A DNA stretch of 64,000 bases from NCBI RefSeq assembly GCF_000235605.1, contig NC_016584.1, forward strand, positions 4,632,001-4,696,000. The letters run 5' to 3'. The notes beneath the pieces were generated by a model that was not told the origin of the DNA, made no database searches, and saw only the letters and a program-made list of their open reading frames with translations. This document shows, one piece after another, positions 26,126 to 34,406 of this stretch; position 1 is the stretch's first letter, and the number at the start of each line of letters is the position of its first letter. Both the position numbers and the translations under genes were made by a program. Origin of the DNA: Desulfosporosinus orientis DSM 765 (GTDB taxonomy: Bacteria > Bacillota > Desulfitobacteriia > Desulfitobacteriales > Desulfitobacteriaceae).

Positions 26126-28708
26126 TTACTTCCTGCCTGTTCCTTTAGTTGATAGCTTTTTATAAAAGGTATCTCGCAAGGGCAGCTGAGCGCGGAATTT
26201 GCCGTCCAACCGGTAATAAGCATGGGAGCAGGCCGGAGCTGTGGGAATCAGGCACAATTCTCCCACACCTTTTGCTCCATAGGTTTCAGGGATTTTCCCT
26301 TTCCCTTGCACCAGGATAACTTCCAGGTCCGGAACCTCCGTGGCCCTCATCAGTCCTAAGGTTCCTAGTTTTGTCCTGGGATAACCGCCCTCAACTTTAA
26401 ACTCTTCGCTCAGGGCATAGCCTAAGCCCATGACGATCCCCCCTTCGATCTGTCCTTCAACGGACTGAATGTTCACGGGAGTTCCCACATCAAAGGCTGC
26501 CACAACTTTGTTAATTTTTCCTTCTTCATTGAGTATCACAACTTGAGCTCCATAACTATAACTCACATGACTGATGGGATTCTCTTTGACAGCTCCCATG
26601 GGATCCGTCTTAGCAGAATACTCCCCGTAAAACTCTTTTCCTTCCAAATCCGCCAGGGTTAAGCCTTGATCCAATTCTGCTTTCAATTTTTCCGAAACTC
26701 GTCTGACGGCTTCACCGGTAACCACCGTCTGCCGGGAAGCGGTGCTGGTCCCTGAATTAGGAGTGCGCACCGTATCCGCTCTTTCATGGACGATCAGGGC
26801 CGGGTCTATGCCCGTGGTCTGACAGAGCACCGTGGCGCACATTGTGCCGATTCCCTGTCCCATACAGGCTGCCGAGGTGCGGATATGGACTTTGCCTTCC
26901 TCAATGGATAAAATACAGCGGCCGATATCCTTTTTTCCCACACCTGTGCCGCTGTTTTTAAAGCCGATGGCAATGCCCGCATAGGGATGGGACTCATAGA
27001 TATCCTTAACCGCCTCCAAACATTCGGCCATGGCCACGCTTTCATCCGCTGCCTGCCCATTAGGCAGGATTTGCCCGGGACGGATGGCATTGCGGTAACG
27101 CATTTCCCAGGGTGAGATTCCCACCATTTCTGCCAGCAGGTTAATATTGTTTTCCGTCGCAAAGCAGCTTTGAGTTACCCCAAAGCCCCGGAAGGCCCCG
27201 CCCACCACGTTATTGGTATAAACAGACATGCCGAAAATATCGATGTTCTGATAATTATAGGGTCCGGCGGCATGAGTGCAGGCCCGGTGCAGTACAGGTC
27301 CGCCCAGGGAGGCATAAGCACCGGTATCCGCAATGATAACCCCTTTCATACCGGTTAAATAACCATTTTCGTCACAAGCTGTGGTGAACTCCAATTCCAT
27401 GGCATGGCGTTTGGTATGATAATCAAGACTTTCCTGCCGGGAAAATTTAACTTTTACCGGTTTTTGGGTATGCCAGGCCATTAAGGCCGCATGGTGCTGG
27501 ACACTCATATCTTCTTTGCCGCCAAAGCCGCCGCCCACCAGTTGGGTACGGCAATGCACTTTTTCCACGGGAATCTTCAGCATCATGGCGATTTCACGCT
27601 GTTCATCATACACGGACTGAGCACCGGAATACAGAAAAATACCGTCCTCTCCCTCGGGCAGGGCAATGGCACATTCCGGTTCCAGGAATCCATGCTCCTG
27701 AAAGGGGGTCTTATACTTTCTGGTTACCACATATTTCGAATTCTTAATAGCTTCATCCGCATTGCCCCGCTGGAGACTGGCGCGGCTCATGACATTTCCG
27801 TCGGCGTGGATTAAGGGAGCATCAGCCTTTAAGGCATCTGTGGGGCAGGTTATGGGTTCCAGTTCGGTATAGTCTATTTCAACTAAGCGGCATACTTCAT
27901 CCAGTTTGTCTTTATGATAGGTTGCTACTAAAGCCAGGGAATCTCCCACATATCTGGTGGTACCCCCTTGAGGAATCATGACATCCCAATCCTGCTTGGC
28001 ATGTCCGATCAGATTATTGGGGACATCTTTGGCCAGCAAAATTTTCACACAGTCCGGATGAGCTTCAGCTTTGCTGATATCGATTTTTTCTACAACAGCT
28101 CTGGGATATTTGGAACGAACTGCCTTTGCATAAATCATGTCCGGGAGGACAAGATCATCGACAAAAACCCCTGTGCCATTAACTTTTTCTGCTGCATCAA
28201 TACGTTTAAATTTCTGGGCCAATTTCAGTTCACTGGGCGAACTGGGGATTTCAAGATTATCCCTGAAATAATCTGCAGCCCTTAAAATAGCTTCTTCAAT
28301 TTTCTTATAACCGGTACAGCGGCAAATGTTTCCCTTGATGGCCTTCTTGACATCCCCTCGGGTGGGATTGGAATTAACATCCAACAAGGCTTTGGCGCTC
28401 ATGATCATGCCCGGAATACAAAAACCGCACTGAACCGCACCTGCTTCTCCAAAACAGTGTTCATAAACTGCTTTTTCTCTCTCACTCAATCCTTCAACCG
28501 TCAGAATCCGCTTGCCAGCGAACTTGGATACTTTCTGCACACAAGCTTTAACTGCTTTGCCGTCAACTAAAATCGTGCATGTCCCGCAGGCCCCTTCGCT
28601 GCAGCCATCTTTTACCGAAGTAATCCTCAAGTCATCTCTTAAAAAGCTCAAGAGAGGTTTGTCGGACATAGAAACGACATCTTCGCCATTGATATTTAAA
28701 GTAAACAT
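26126..28708 (-). CDS. Fused 2Fe-2S/molybdenum hydroxylase, xanthine dehydrogenase family
   Basis: An 860-residue single-chain enzyme: 2Fe-2S domain (C36, C41, C44, C56), helical 2Fe-2S domain (C94, C97, C129, C131), hammerhead domain (about 165-275) and molybdopterin domains with GGGFGGKED, GAFRGFGVTQ and the catalytic-base motif GAKGVGELCLIPTAPA. There is no FAD domain. That layout matches aldehyde oxidoreductase of Desulfovibrio and XdhD-type hydroxylases, which pass electrons to flavodoxin or other partners. The substrate is not determined by sequence. Its ribosome site AGGAGG is embedded in the long hairpin 28711-28776. A MocA-like gene lies on each side. Confidence 0.92.
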   Translation of the reverse strand: MFTLNINGEDVVSMSDKPLLSFLRDDLRITSVKDGCSEGACGTCTILVDGKAVKACVQKVSKFAGKRILTVEGLSEREKAVYEHCFGEAGAVQCGFCIPGMIMSAKALLDVNSNPTRGDVKKAIKGNICRCTGYKKIEEAILRAADYFRDNLEIPSSPSELKLAQKFKRIDAAEKVNGTGVFVDDLVLPDMIYAKAVRSKYPRAVVEKIDISKAEAHPDCVKILLAKDVPNNLIGHAKQDWDVMIPQGGTTRYVGDSLALVATYHKDKLDEVCRLVEIDYTELEPITCPTDALKADAPLIHADGNVMSRASLQRGNADEAIKNSKYVVTRKYKTPFQEHGFLEPECAIALPEGEDGIFLYSGAQSVYDEQREIAMMLKIPVEKVHCRTQLVGGGFGGKEDMSVQHHAALMAWHTQKPVKVKFSRQESLDYHTKRHAMELEFTTACDENGYLTGMKGVIIADTGAYASLGGPVLHRACTHAAGPYNYQNIDIFGMSVYTNNVVGGAFRGFGVTQSCFATENNINLLAEMVGISPWEMRYRNAIRPGQILPNGQAADESVAMAECLEAVKDIYESHPYAGIAIGFKNSGTGVGKKDIGRCILSIEEGKVHIRTSAACMGQGIGTMCATVLCQTTGIDPALIVHERADTVRTPNSGTSTASRQTVVTGEAVRRVSEKLKAELDQGLTLADLEGKEFYGEYSAKTDPMGAVKENPISHVSYSYGAQVVILNEEGKINKVVAAFDVGTPVNIQSVEGQIEGGIVMGLGYALSEEFKVEGGYPRTKLGTLGLMRATEVPDLEVILVQGKGKIPETYGAKGVGELCLIPTAPACSHAYYRLDGKFRAQLPLRDTFYKKLSTKGTGRK

Positions 28709-28710
28709 AA

Positions 28711-28776
28711 ATAACCTCCTGTCTTACAATAATTCACAACAGCTGGTGTTATGAATCATTATAAGTAGGAGGTTAT
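28711..28776 (-). promoter_or_regulatory. Long leader hairpin that contains the ribosome site of the hydroxylase gene
   Basis: The two ends are exact complements (ATAACCTCCT 28711-28720 and AGGAGGTTAT 28767-28776). Inside, CTTA/TAAG and a 14-bp stem with two G-U pairs (28728-28741 and 28747-28760) continue the helix to a 5-base loop, about 28 pairs in all. In the mRNA, the ribosome site AGGAGG is the 3' side of the outer stem, two bases before the ATG region. No T run follows, so it is not a terminator. Control of translation by folding or by a bound factor is inferred. Confidence 0.6.
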
Positions 28777-28812
28777 ACTTCATCAAATTCTTTCTCAAAA
28801 GCACTTGCTTTC

Positions 28813-29757
28813 CTAAAAACCGTCTTCTAAAAATAACCGGTTAAATTCATCCTTGGAGTATTGGCGCACATTCTGCTCAAAGCGCTGGTACTTTTCCAGG
28901 AATTCAAGGCCTTCTTTTGTCAAATAAGTCTTGCCGCCCTTACTGCCGCCATGCTGTCTTTTGACCACGGCATACCCTAACTCTTGTTCCAGCCCGTTGA
29001 GCATATTCCAGGCTTTACTGTAAGACAAGGCAATATGCCGGCAGGCACTTCGGACAGAATTTGTTTCCTGGATCAAAAGCAACAGCAATTTGGTTCGGGA
29101 ATCGAAAAACAAGAACTCTTTTTCAATGCTTATTCTTACAAAGGGATGCAATATATGCTGGTTGTGTTTTTTTATGAGCAGATCCAAGCGATCAAGGTCA
29201 TCCATACCCTGGAGAACACCCTCGTCGTCGATATCCATCCATTGTCTTTCGATCCCCAGGCTGCGAATGGCTCCCCGCATGCCCATGCTTCCGTTATACT
29301 CCAGGATTTTAGGGATCAACGGGGCAGATATCAGGAGAGGATGGCCCGTCTTCCCCTGGTAGGATGGTGAAATTACCTGTGCCTTGCATTCCATCATTTT
29401 GCGGATAGTCTCCGGGGTAAACATGGGAATGTTAACCGGATTGAAAAGGACCTGGTCACATTTATTCTCTAAAAATCTCAGCCCGATTTTGGCCGAATCA
29501 AACATCTGAGAGTTCTCATACTGTTTATTTTGCAAAAAGATAACTCCATAATCCGCTAAGTCATGCTCAATGTCTCCGGTATCCCTGCCGGTAATGACGA
29601 CAATGGGGGAAATTCCAACTTGTTGAAAGGTTAGAACAATTCTTTTCACAGCAGTAATGGAGCCGATTTTCCAGAGCGGCTGTCGTTGCTCTCGATCTGA
29701 AGATTTTCCGGCTGCAACAATAATTCCGCCTGTTGTTTTCTTTGCTTTTCTTTCCAT
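28813..29757 (-). CDS. MocA-like nucleotidyltransferase fused to a ModE-type winged helix
   Basis: A 314-residue protein. Residues about 8-200 form a MobA/MocA-like domain; the opening IIVAAGKSSDREQRQPLWKI is degenerate compared with LAAGxSxRMGxxK, and NPVNIPMFTPETI replaces the usual GDMP metal site. Residues about 215-300 form a LysR/ModE-type winged helix (RTKLLLLLIQETNSVRSACRHIALSYSKAWNMLNGLEQELG followed by GGSKGGKTYLT in outline). The combination suggests a regulator that senses molybdenum cofactor or nucleotide state, or an enzyme that also binds DNA. It lies upstream of the fused hydroxylase on the same strand. Confidence 0.85.
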   Translation of the reverse strand: MERKAKKTTGGIIVAAGKSSDREQRQPLWKIGSITAVKRIVLTFQQVGISPIVVITGRDTGDIEHDLADYGVIFLQNKQYENSQMFDSAKIGLRFLENKCDQVLFNPVNIPMFTPETIRKMMECKAQVISPSYQGKTGHPLLISAPLIPKILEYNGSMGMRGAIRSLGIERQWMDIDDEGVLQGMDDLDRLDLLIKKHNQHILHPFVRISIEKEFLFFDSRTKLLLLLIQETNSVRSACRHIALSYSKAWNMLNGLEQELGYAVVKRQHGGSKGGKTYLTKEGLEFLEKYQRFEQNVRQYSKDEFNRLFLEDGF

Positions 29758-29936
29758 ACTCTTACTCCATCCGGTAAGCAGACTGTCAGGAAGTCAGCTT
29801 TCCGATTTATTATCAAGAATATAGCTTTATGATAAACAATTCAGACAAAGATGTCCATGGCTTTGATCTGGTTCCCATTTAACAAGGATCTTCATACACT
29901 GACTGCCTGGTTTGAACCTTCAAGATCACGTGCAAA

Positions 29937-29960
29937 AATCCCGCAATCACTTGCGGGATT
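29937..29960 (-). terminator. Terminator after the tRNA cluster
   Basis: A perfect 10-bp stem (AATCCCGCAA 29937-29946 with 29951-29960) has a 4-base loop and is followed on the minus strand by TTTTTGC. It lies 11 bases after tRNA-Lys. Confidence 0.85.
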
Positions 29961-29970
29961 ATGTAGTCTC

Positions 29971-30046
29971 TGGTGCGCCACCCAGGATTCGAACCAGGGA
30001 CCTGCCGATTAAGAGTCGGATGCTCTACCAGCTGAGCTAGTGGCGC
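29971..30046 (-). tRNA. tRNA-Lys (anticodon CTT)
   Basis: A full cloverleaf with GCGCCAC acceptor stem, GACTCTTAATC anticodon arm and GGTTCGAATCC T-arm; the 3' CCA is encoded. The anticodon CTT reads AAG. It is last in the tRNA cluster. Confidence 0.95.
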
Positions 30047-30049
30047 TTA

Positions 30050-30125
30050 TGGTAGCCCCAACGGGATTCGAACCCGTGTTTCCGCCTTGAGAGGGCAGCG
30101 TCTTGGGCCTCTTGACTATGGGGCC
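30050..30125 (-). tRNA. tRNA-Glu (anticodon CTC)
   Basis: A 76-base tRNA beginning GGCCCCA with anticodon loop CTCTCAA, giving anticodon CTC for GAG codons; T-arm GGGTTCGAATCCC; 3' CCA encoded. It lies three bases from tRNA-Lys. Confidence 0.93.
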
Positions 30126-30134
30126 ATGCATTTT

Positions 30135-30208
30135 TGGCTCCGGGACTAGGATTCGAACCTAGGCTATGTGATTCAGAGTCACACGTGCTACCACTACACA
30201 ATCCCGGA
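30135..30208 (-). tRNA. tRNA-Gln (anticodon CTG)
   Basis: A 74-base tRNA beginning TCCGGGA with anticodon loop CTCTGAA, giving anticodon CTG for CAG codons; T-arm AGGTTCGAATCCT; 3' CCA encoded. It is the first tRNA after gltX on the same strand. Confidence 0.93.
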
Positions 30209-30381
30209 AGATCCCTGCCTTAAAAATCGGCAGTCATCACTTAAACGCTATGCATAATCATTAGTTTTAGATTATGTCACGTCCTTTATTATAGTTGATT
30301 TATAACTTATATGCTAGTCTTTTTTATAATTTTTTTAATGACTCCGGGGCTTAATTCTAAATTTTACAGTCCCCTTCCCCT

Positions 30382-31854
30382 TTAAAGTTTCTGAATATAG
30401 TCAATAGCCTTATCTAAACGTTCCAAGCATTTCTCTTTCCCTAACAACGCCATGACATCAAACAAACCCGGGCTAACGGTTTGACCCGTTAAGGCTAGTC
30501 TGGTCGGGTGAATAATCGTGCCGCCTTTAATCTCAAGTTCCTTCATTAATTGTCGATAGGCATTTTCCACCCTTTCCACATCAAACACTTCCAGGGGTGC
30601 CAAACACGCTCGGCCCTTTGAGAGCAAATCAGCCACGTTTTCTTGTTTAACAAAGTATTTCTCGCGGCCTTTTTCATCATAGGCAACAATATCCTGAAAA
30701 AAATAACGGCTTGCTTCCACCAGTTCTTTTAAAGTTCTTACTCTTTCCCTGACCGTATTTACGACGTCACGAATGTATTCTCGCTTTTCTTCTGCTTCCC
30801 TGGTACTGATTAGACCCGCCTCAATGAAAAAAGGTAGGGCCTGCTGAGTGAGACTATCTAAATCATAAGTGGTCATATATTGGCCATTAAGCCAGATTAA
30901 TTTTTGAACGTCATAGACCGCAGCTGTTTTGGATACTTTTTCGAGGCTAAAAACAGGGATAGTTTGCTCCGGGGAGATGAGTTCACTCTGCTCCCCTGTG
31001 GGAGCCCAGCCCAGAAGGGTCAAATAGTTGACTAAAGCTTCAGGGAGACAACCCATCTCTTGGAATTCTCCCACAGAAGTTGCGCCGTGTCGTTTGCTTA
31101 ACTTACTGCGGTCCGGTGCTAAAATCATGGATAAGTGGGCAAAGGAAGGGACTTCGTATCCCAAGGCGTCGTATATAAGACGTTGCTTTGGTGTATTGGA
31201 CAAATGTTCTTCGGCCCTGATAACATGACTAATTTGCATGGCATGGTCATCCACGACACAGGCAAAATTATAAGCCGCCGCTCCATTGGATTTCATAATG
31301 ATAAAATCATCAAATTGCTCCAGCTCAAAGCTGACTGTTCCTCTAATAATATCCTGGACAATAACCTGACCTGTTTCCGGCACTTTAAGCCGGGTCACTG
31401 AAGGCTGCCCTTGTTCCAGCCGCTCTTTAACTTCCTCTGCCGATAAGTTCCGGCATTTCCCCGAATATCGATAGGGTTTACCCTCTTGCCGCTGCTTTTG
31501 GCGTTCTTCTTCTATTTCTTCTCCACTACAAAAACAATGGTAGGCTTTTTTCTCGCTAATTAAAGTTTGAGCCGCCCTTGTGTAAAATTCTTGTCTCTGA
31601 GATTGAAAATAGGGGCCAAAATTCCCACCTTTTTCCGGGCCCTCATCCCAGTTAATCTTTAACCATTTCAAGCTATCCAGTATTTGCTGAACAGAATCGT
31701 CGATAAGCCGGTCTGCATCCGTATCCTCAATTCGAAGGATTAATGAGCCGTTATGTTTTTTGGCAAACAGCCAGTTAAACAGGGCCGTTCTTGCTCCCCC
31801 GATATGCAAATAGCCTGTAGGGCTGGGGGCAAATCTTACTCTGACCTTTTCCAT
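30382..31854 (-). CDS. gltX: Glutamyl-tRNA synthetase
   Basis: A 490-residue class I synthetase. The HIGH-type motif is PSPTGYLHIGGAR (residues 10-22) and the KMSKS-type loop is KLSKR (251-255). Cys107, Cys109 and Cys134 may bind zinc. It charges tRNA-Glu and, in Firmicutes without GlnRS, usually also misacylates tRNA-Gln for later amidation by GatCAB; both tRNAs lie just downstream. A promoter with TTGATA, an 18-base spacer and TATAAT lies about 65 bases upstream (31917-31946). Confidence 0.96.
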   Translation of the reverse strand: MEKVRVRFAPSPTGYLHIGGARTALFNWLFAKKHNGSLILRIEDTDADRLIDDSVQQILDSLKWLKINWDEGPEKGGNFGPYFQSQRQEFYTRAAQTLISEKKAYHCFCSGEEIEEERQKQRQEGKPYRYSGKCRNLSAEEVKERLEQGQPSVTRLKVPETGQVIVQDIIRGTVSFELEQFDDFIIMKSNGAAAYNFACVVDDHAMQISHVIRAEEHLSNTPKQRLIYDALGYEVPSFAHLSMILAPDRSKLSKRHGATSVGEFQEMGCLPEALVNYLTLLGWAPTGEQSELISPEQTIPVFSLEKVSKTAAVYDVQKLIWLNGQYMTTYDLDSLTQQALPFFIEAGLISTREAEEKREYIRDVVNTVRERVRTLKELVEASRYFFQDIVAYDEKGREKYFVKQENVADLLSKGRACLAPLEVFDVERVENAYRQLMKELEIKGGTIIHPTRLALTGQTVSPGLFDVMALLGKEKCLERLDKAIDYIQKL

Positions 31855-31916
31855 TGTTAACTCTCCTATGCTATTTTTATCATTAGTTTTTAATTATTAT
31901 TGCTTATTATTAACCA

Positions 31917-31946
31917 ATTATATATCTCCGGGTGTTCAAATATCAA
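31917..31946 (-). promoter_or_regulatory. Candidate promoter of gltX
   Basis: On the minus strand TTGATA (31941-31946) and TATAAT (31917-31922) are separated by 18 bases, about 65 bases before the gltX start. An open frame without a start codon runs through it and is probably chance or relic. Confidence 0.6.
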
Positions 31947-31998
31947 GCCGCTCGTTTTTTTATTCACAAACTTTTTTGCTAAGACCAGTATATTTCCC

Positions 31999-32047
31999 GG
32001 ATTCTTGATTATCACTGGATTTTCCCACTCTTCCAGGGCTTGATTCA
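31999..32047. repeat. Dispersed repeat, short segment, copy B
   Basis: About 49 bases beginning GGATTCTTGATTATCACTGG match 18685-18738 with small gaps. It precedes hairpin copy B by about 370 bases, compared with about 110 in copy A. The rest of 31855-32191 is AT-rich and holds the gltX promoter and the upstream region of the small gene at 32192. Confidence 0.6.
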
Positions 32048-32191
32048 ATTCAGTTCCTAGTTAGAGATTAAAGTAAACCGATAATTTTTCAAGGATTACC
32101 ATTGAATAGCCTGTCAATTTGGGTTAAAATATTATTATTTCAGTCCATGACAGATTCAAGCTGCTGTAAAGTATATTAAGGAGTGAGCTAC

Positions 32192-32350
32192 ATGAATTAT
32201 GAACAAATGTGGAATGAATTACTTAATAAAATCAAATTTGAGTGTGAAAAGGTTAATGGGATTAATGGATCAACTAAAGAAGATCACATCAAATTCAACG
32301 CACTATATAAAATCGTTAAACTCATGGAAGATATGGAAGGCAAAGTATAA
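32192..32350 (+). CDS. Small hypothetical protein, 52 residues
   Basis: An ATG with AAGGAG eight bases upstream opens a 52-codon frame, MNYEQMWNELLNKIKFECEK at the start and KIVKLMEDMEGKV at the end. It is acidic to neutral and reads as two amphipathic helices separated by NGINGSTKEDH. No signal peptide or membrane segment. I do not recognise the family. It lies between the two parts of dispersed repeat copy B, and the repeated hairpin 65 bases downstream could end its transcript. Confidence 0.65.
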   Translation: MNYEQMWNELLNKIKFECEKVNGINGSTKEDHIKFNALYKIVKLMEDMEGKV

Positions 32351-32414
32351 CCATAGGTCTCAAATTGGCTGCTTATCCCCTGAAATGGCTTTTGATTTTC
32401 GAACCCGAGATTAC

Positions 32415-32492
32415 AAAAGAATGTACTGTAAATGCTTAAAATAATTAGGCCCTCCTGATGCTGAAATGCAGCTGCAGGAAGGCCTAATTATT
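32415..32492 (+). repeat. Dispersed hairpin repeat, copy B
   Basis: Arms 32440-32457 and 32475-32492 pair over 18 positions with one C-A mismatch. Compared with copy A, a G-C pair in the lower stem (AATGATT/AATCATT) is an A-T pair here (AATAATT/AATTATT), a compensatory change. The 26 bases before the stem (AAAAGAATGTACTGTAA onward) are also shared. It lies after the 52-residue gene on the plus strand. Confidence 0.75.
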
Positions 32493-32610
32493 TTATGATG
32501 AAGCAGGAAATGCACCAATGATCAGCGAATGTCCTATCAACTATCTTTGCAAAGTAATTAGTTATTCTTTTGATATTAAATACTCGCATTCTGATAAGGA
32601 GTAACCAAAG

Positions 32611-33105
32611 ATGAAAATTACGATAAGGCCTGCCCGGGATAACGAAAACGATGCTCTAACTAATATCTCTTTTACATCAAAGAACTATTGGAATTACCCC
32701 CAGGAGTATTTTGACGTCTGGAGAAGGGAGCTAACCATTACTTCTGATTACATCAATACCAATATTGTATTTGTTGCTGAAGTTGATGAAATCGTTGCTG
32801 GTTATTTTTCAATAGCGGAAGTAAAAGAGGATTTTTTTACAGGCCAGGTTATGATTAAGAAAGGCTTTTGGCTGGAGCACCTATTTATTCTGCCAGAATT
32901 TATTGGTCAAGGGATTGGAACGGATTTAATGTTTAAAGCCAAGAACATATGCGCACAGATGAAAATAGATCGTTTATACATATTTTCTGATCCCAATGCT
33001 AAAGGGTTCTATGACAAATTAGGAGCCAAATACATTGGCGAATCACCCTCAAGTATTGAAGGAAGAATGGTTTCACTATTTGAATTAGAAGTAAACCTCA
33101 TTTAA
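32611..33105 (+). CDS. GNAT-family N-acetyltransferase
   Basis: A 164-residue acetyltransferase. The N-terminus ITIRPARDNENDALTNI is typical, and the acetyl-CoA loop is present as EHLFILPEFIGQGIGTDLM (about residues 92-110). The C-terminal part FSDPNAKGFYDKLGAKYIGE matches the family's last helix and strand. The acceptor substrate is unknown. AAGGAGT precedes the ATG by about eight bases. It stands alone and converges on the VWA gene. Confidence 0.9.
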   Translation: MKITIRPARDNENDALTNISFTSKNYWNYPQEYFDVWRRELTITSDYINTNIVFVAEVDEIVAGYFSIAEVKEDFFTGQVMIKKGFWLEHLFILPEFIGQGIGTDLMFKAKNICAQMKIDRLYIFSDPNAKGFYDKLGAKYIGESPSSIEGRMVSLFELEVNLI

Positions 33106-33115
33106 ACAGCCTTCC

Positions 33116-34207
33116 CTAAAGTGACCTCTCCCCCTTCGTTATTAACACCCAGCCAATGACAAGGATAACGGCCAGGCTTAGGATCATAGGAAGCAGAATC
33201 ACCATAACTCCATAATAACTCGTTCGTAACGTTTGCTGATTATTGAGCCCCGCTCTATTTTCCTCGGCCGGAGTCGCCGTGAATCTGGCCTTATCCCGGA
33301 TTTCCCCCTGATCCCCCTGCCAGGATACCGTAAGGTTCGCCTGAAGGTTTAGGGCCTTGAAATCCTCACAGCGCAGCTTAAGGATCATGCCGTTCTCCTG
33401 AGAAGCTTTAAACTGAGCAAAGAGCTCATTTCCCTTGTTATTAACGAACGATTGCCCGCCCGTCTTCTCAGCAATCTGATCCGCTGCCTTCTTAAAATCC
33501 TCATCTGTTGAATCAGGCTGGCCAAGAATCAAGTAATAAACAGGCAGCCTGTCAACATCAAGATAGTCTTTCAGGTCAGCACTACTGAGGCAGTCTCCTT
33601 CCACCCCGCCGTCGGTAATAAGTACAATAACCCGCCGGGAAGGAATGTCTGAGGCCGCTCTTCCCAGGTCATAAGCTTCTCGAATCCCGGAATATAAACA
33701 GCTTCCTGTCTTAGCATCCAACGTTAAGGCATTTTCAATAGTTTTTGTTACCTTGTCCGAAGAATCGTTGCTCAGGAAATCCTTGACTAGCTGCAACTGG
33801 TTGCTCACAGCGAAGACTGCCATTTTATCCTTTGCACCGGCAAAGCCAAATAATCCTTCTAATATACGCTGAACCTCACTAAAATAGGCTGGCATGGATG
33901 CTGATGTATCGACCAGGACCAGGTAGGCGGTATTTTCTGTAATTCTGTTTCCTTGCTTGATCGGCTGAATGTCCGTTAGCTGGACTGGGATGTCGTTAAT
34001 TTTAATACTCAAATTCTGTTTGAGTATGGCGTTATTCATATTCACATTATTCAGCTGCACAAATACTCTTAGGCCCGGTAAGTTCGACTCTATTTGAGTA
34101 ATTCTCAGCTTCGGATTAGCGGATGCCTTGCCGGCGCTGGCAGCCAGGAGGACGGTCAGAATTAACAGTATTAGCCCAAGAAGGGTTCTTCTTTTTACAG
34201 TCCCAAT
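33116..34207 (-). CDS. Secreted/membrane von Willebrand factor A domain protein, probable ATT start
   Basis: A VWA domain with the metal-site motif DTSAS and LITDGG is followed by a membrane helix near the C-terminus (YYGVMVILLPMILSLAVILV) and a short cytosolic tail. The usual start codons give 314 residues without a signal peptide. In the same frame upstream lies a clear one (VKRRTLLGLILLILTVLLAA, then SAGKASA), but the only start-like codon before it is ATT at 34205-34207, eight bases after a GGAGGGGGG run. With ATT the protein has 363 residues. A one-base deletion destroying a TTG-started frame is the alternative. It is divergent from the beta-propeller gene. Confidence 0.75.
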   Translation of the reverse strand: MGTVKRRTLLGLILLILTVLLAASAGKASANPKLRITQIESNLPGLRVFVQLNNVNMNNAILKQNLSIKINDIPVQLTDIQPIKQGNRITENTAYLVLVDTSASMPAYFSEVQRILEGLFGFAGAKDKMAVFAVSNQLQLVKDFLSNDSSDKVTKTIENALTLDAKTGSCLYSGIREAYDLGRAASDIPSRRVIVLITDGGVEGDCLSSADLKDYLDVDRLPVYYLILGQPDSTDEDFKKAADQIAEKTGGQSFVNNKGNELFAQFKASQENGMILKLRCEDFKALNLQANLTVSWQGDQGEIRDKARFTATPAEENRAGLNNQQTLRTSYYGVMVILLPMILSLAVILVIGWVLITKGERSL

Positions 34208-34406
34208 TTTTCTCTCCCCCCTCCAGCTGAATTGACACTGTTATACTATGCTTAGGAGGAGTATCTTTAGATTAACAAATACTGTCATAAAAACGGAGCG
34301 TCCCAGGGCCAAGGGCGTCAGTTTTACTTCCTGAGCTGCGTCTATTAAATGGAGTGGTTCAAATTTCTTTTATGTTGCCATCGGTGTGTTGAGGAGGGTT
34401 TTAAAA

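Noticed and set aside
31855-32060. Open frame through the gltX promoter that continues the repeat copy B frame (NPVIIK onward)
   Set aside because: No start codon after an upstream stop, and it crosses a clear promoter. Treated as relic or chance.
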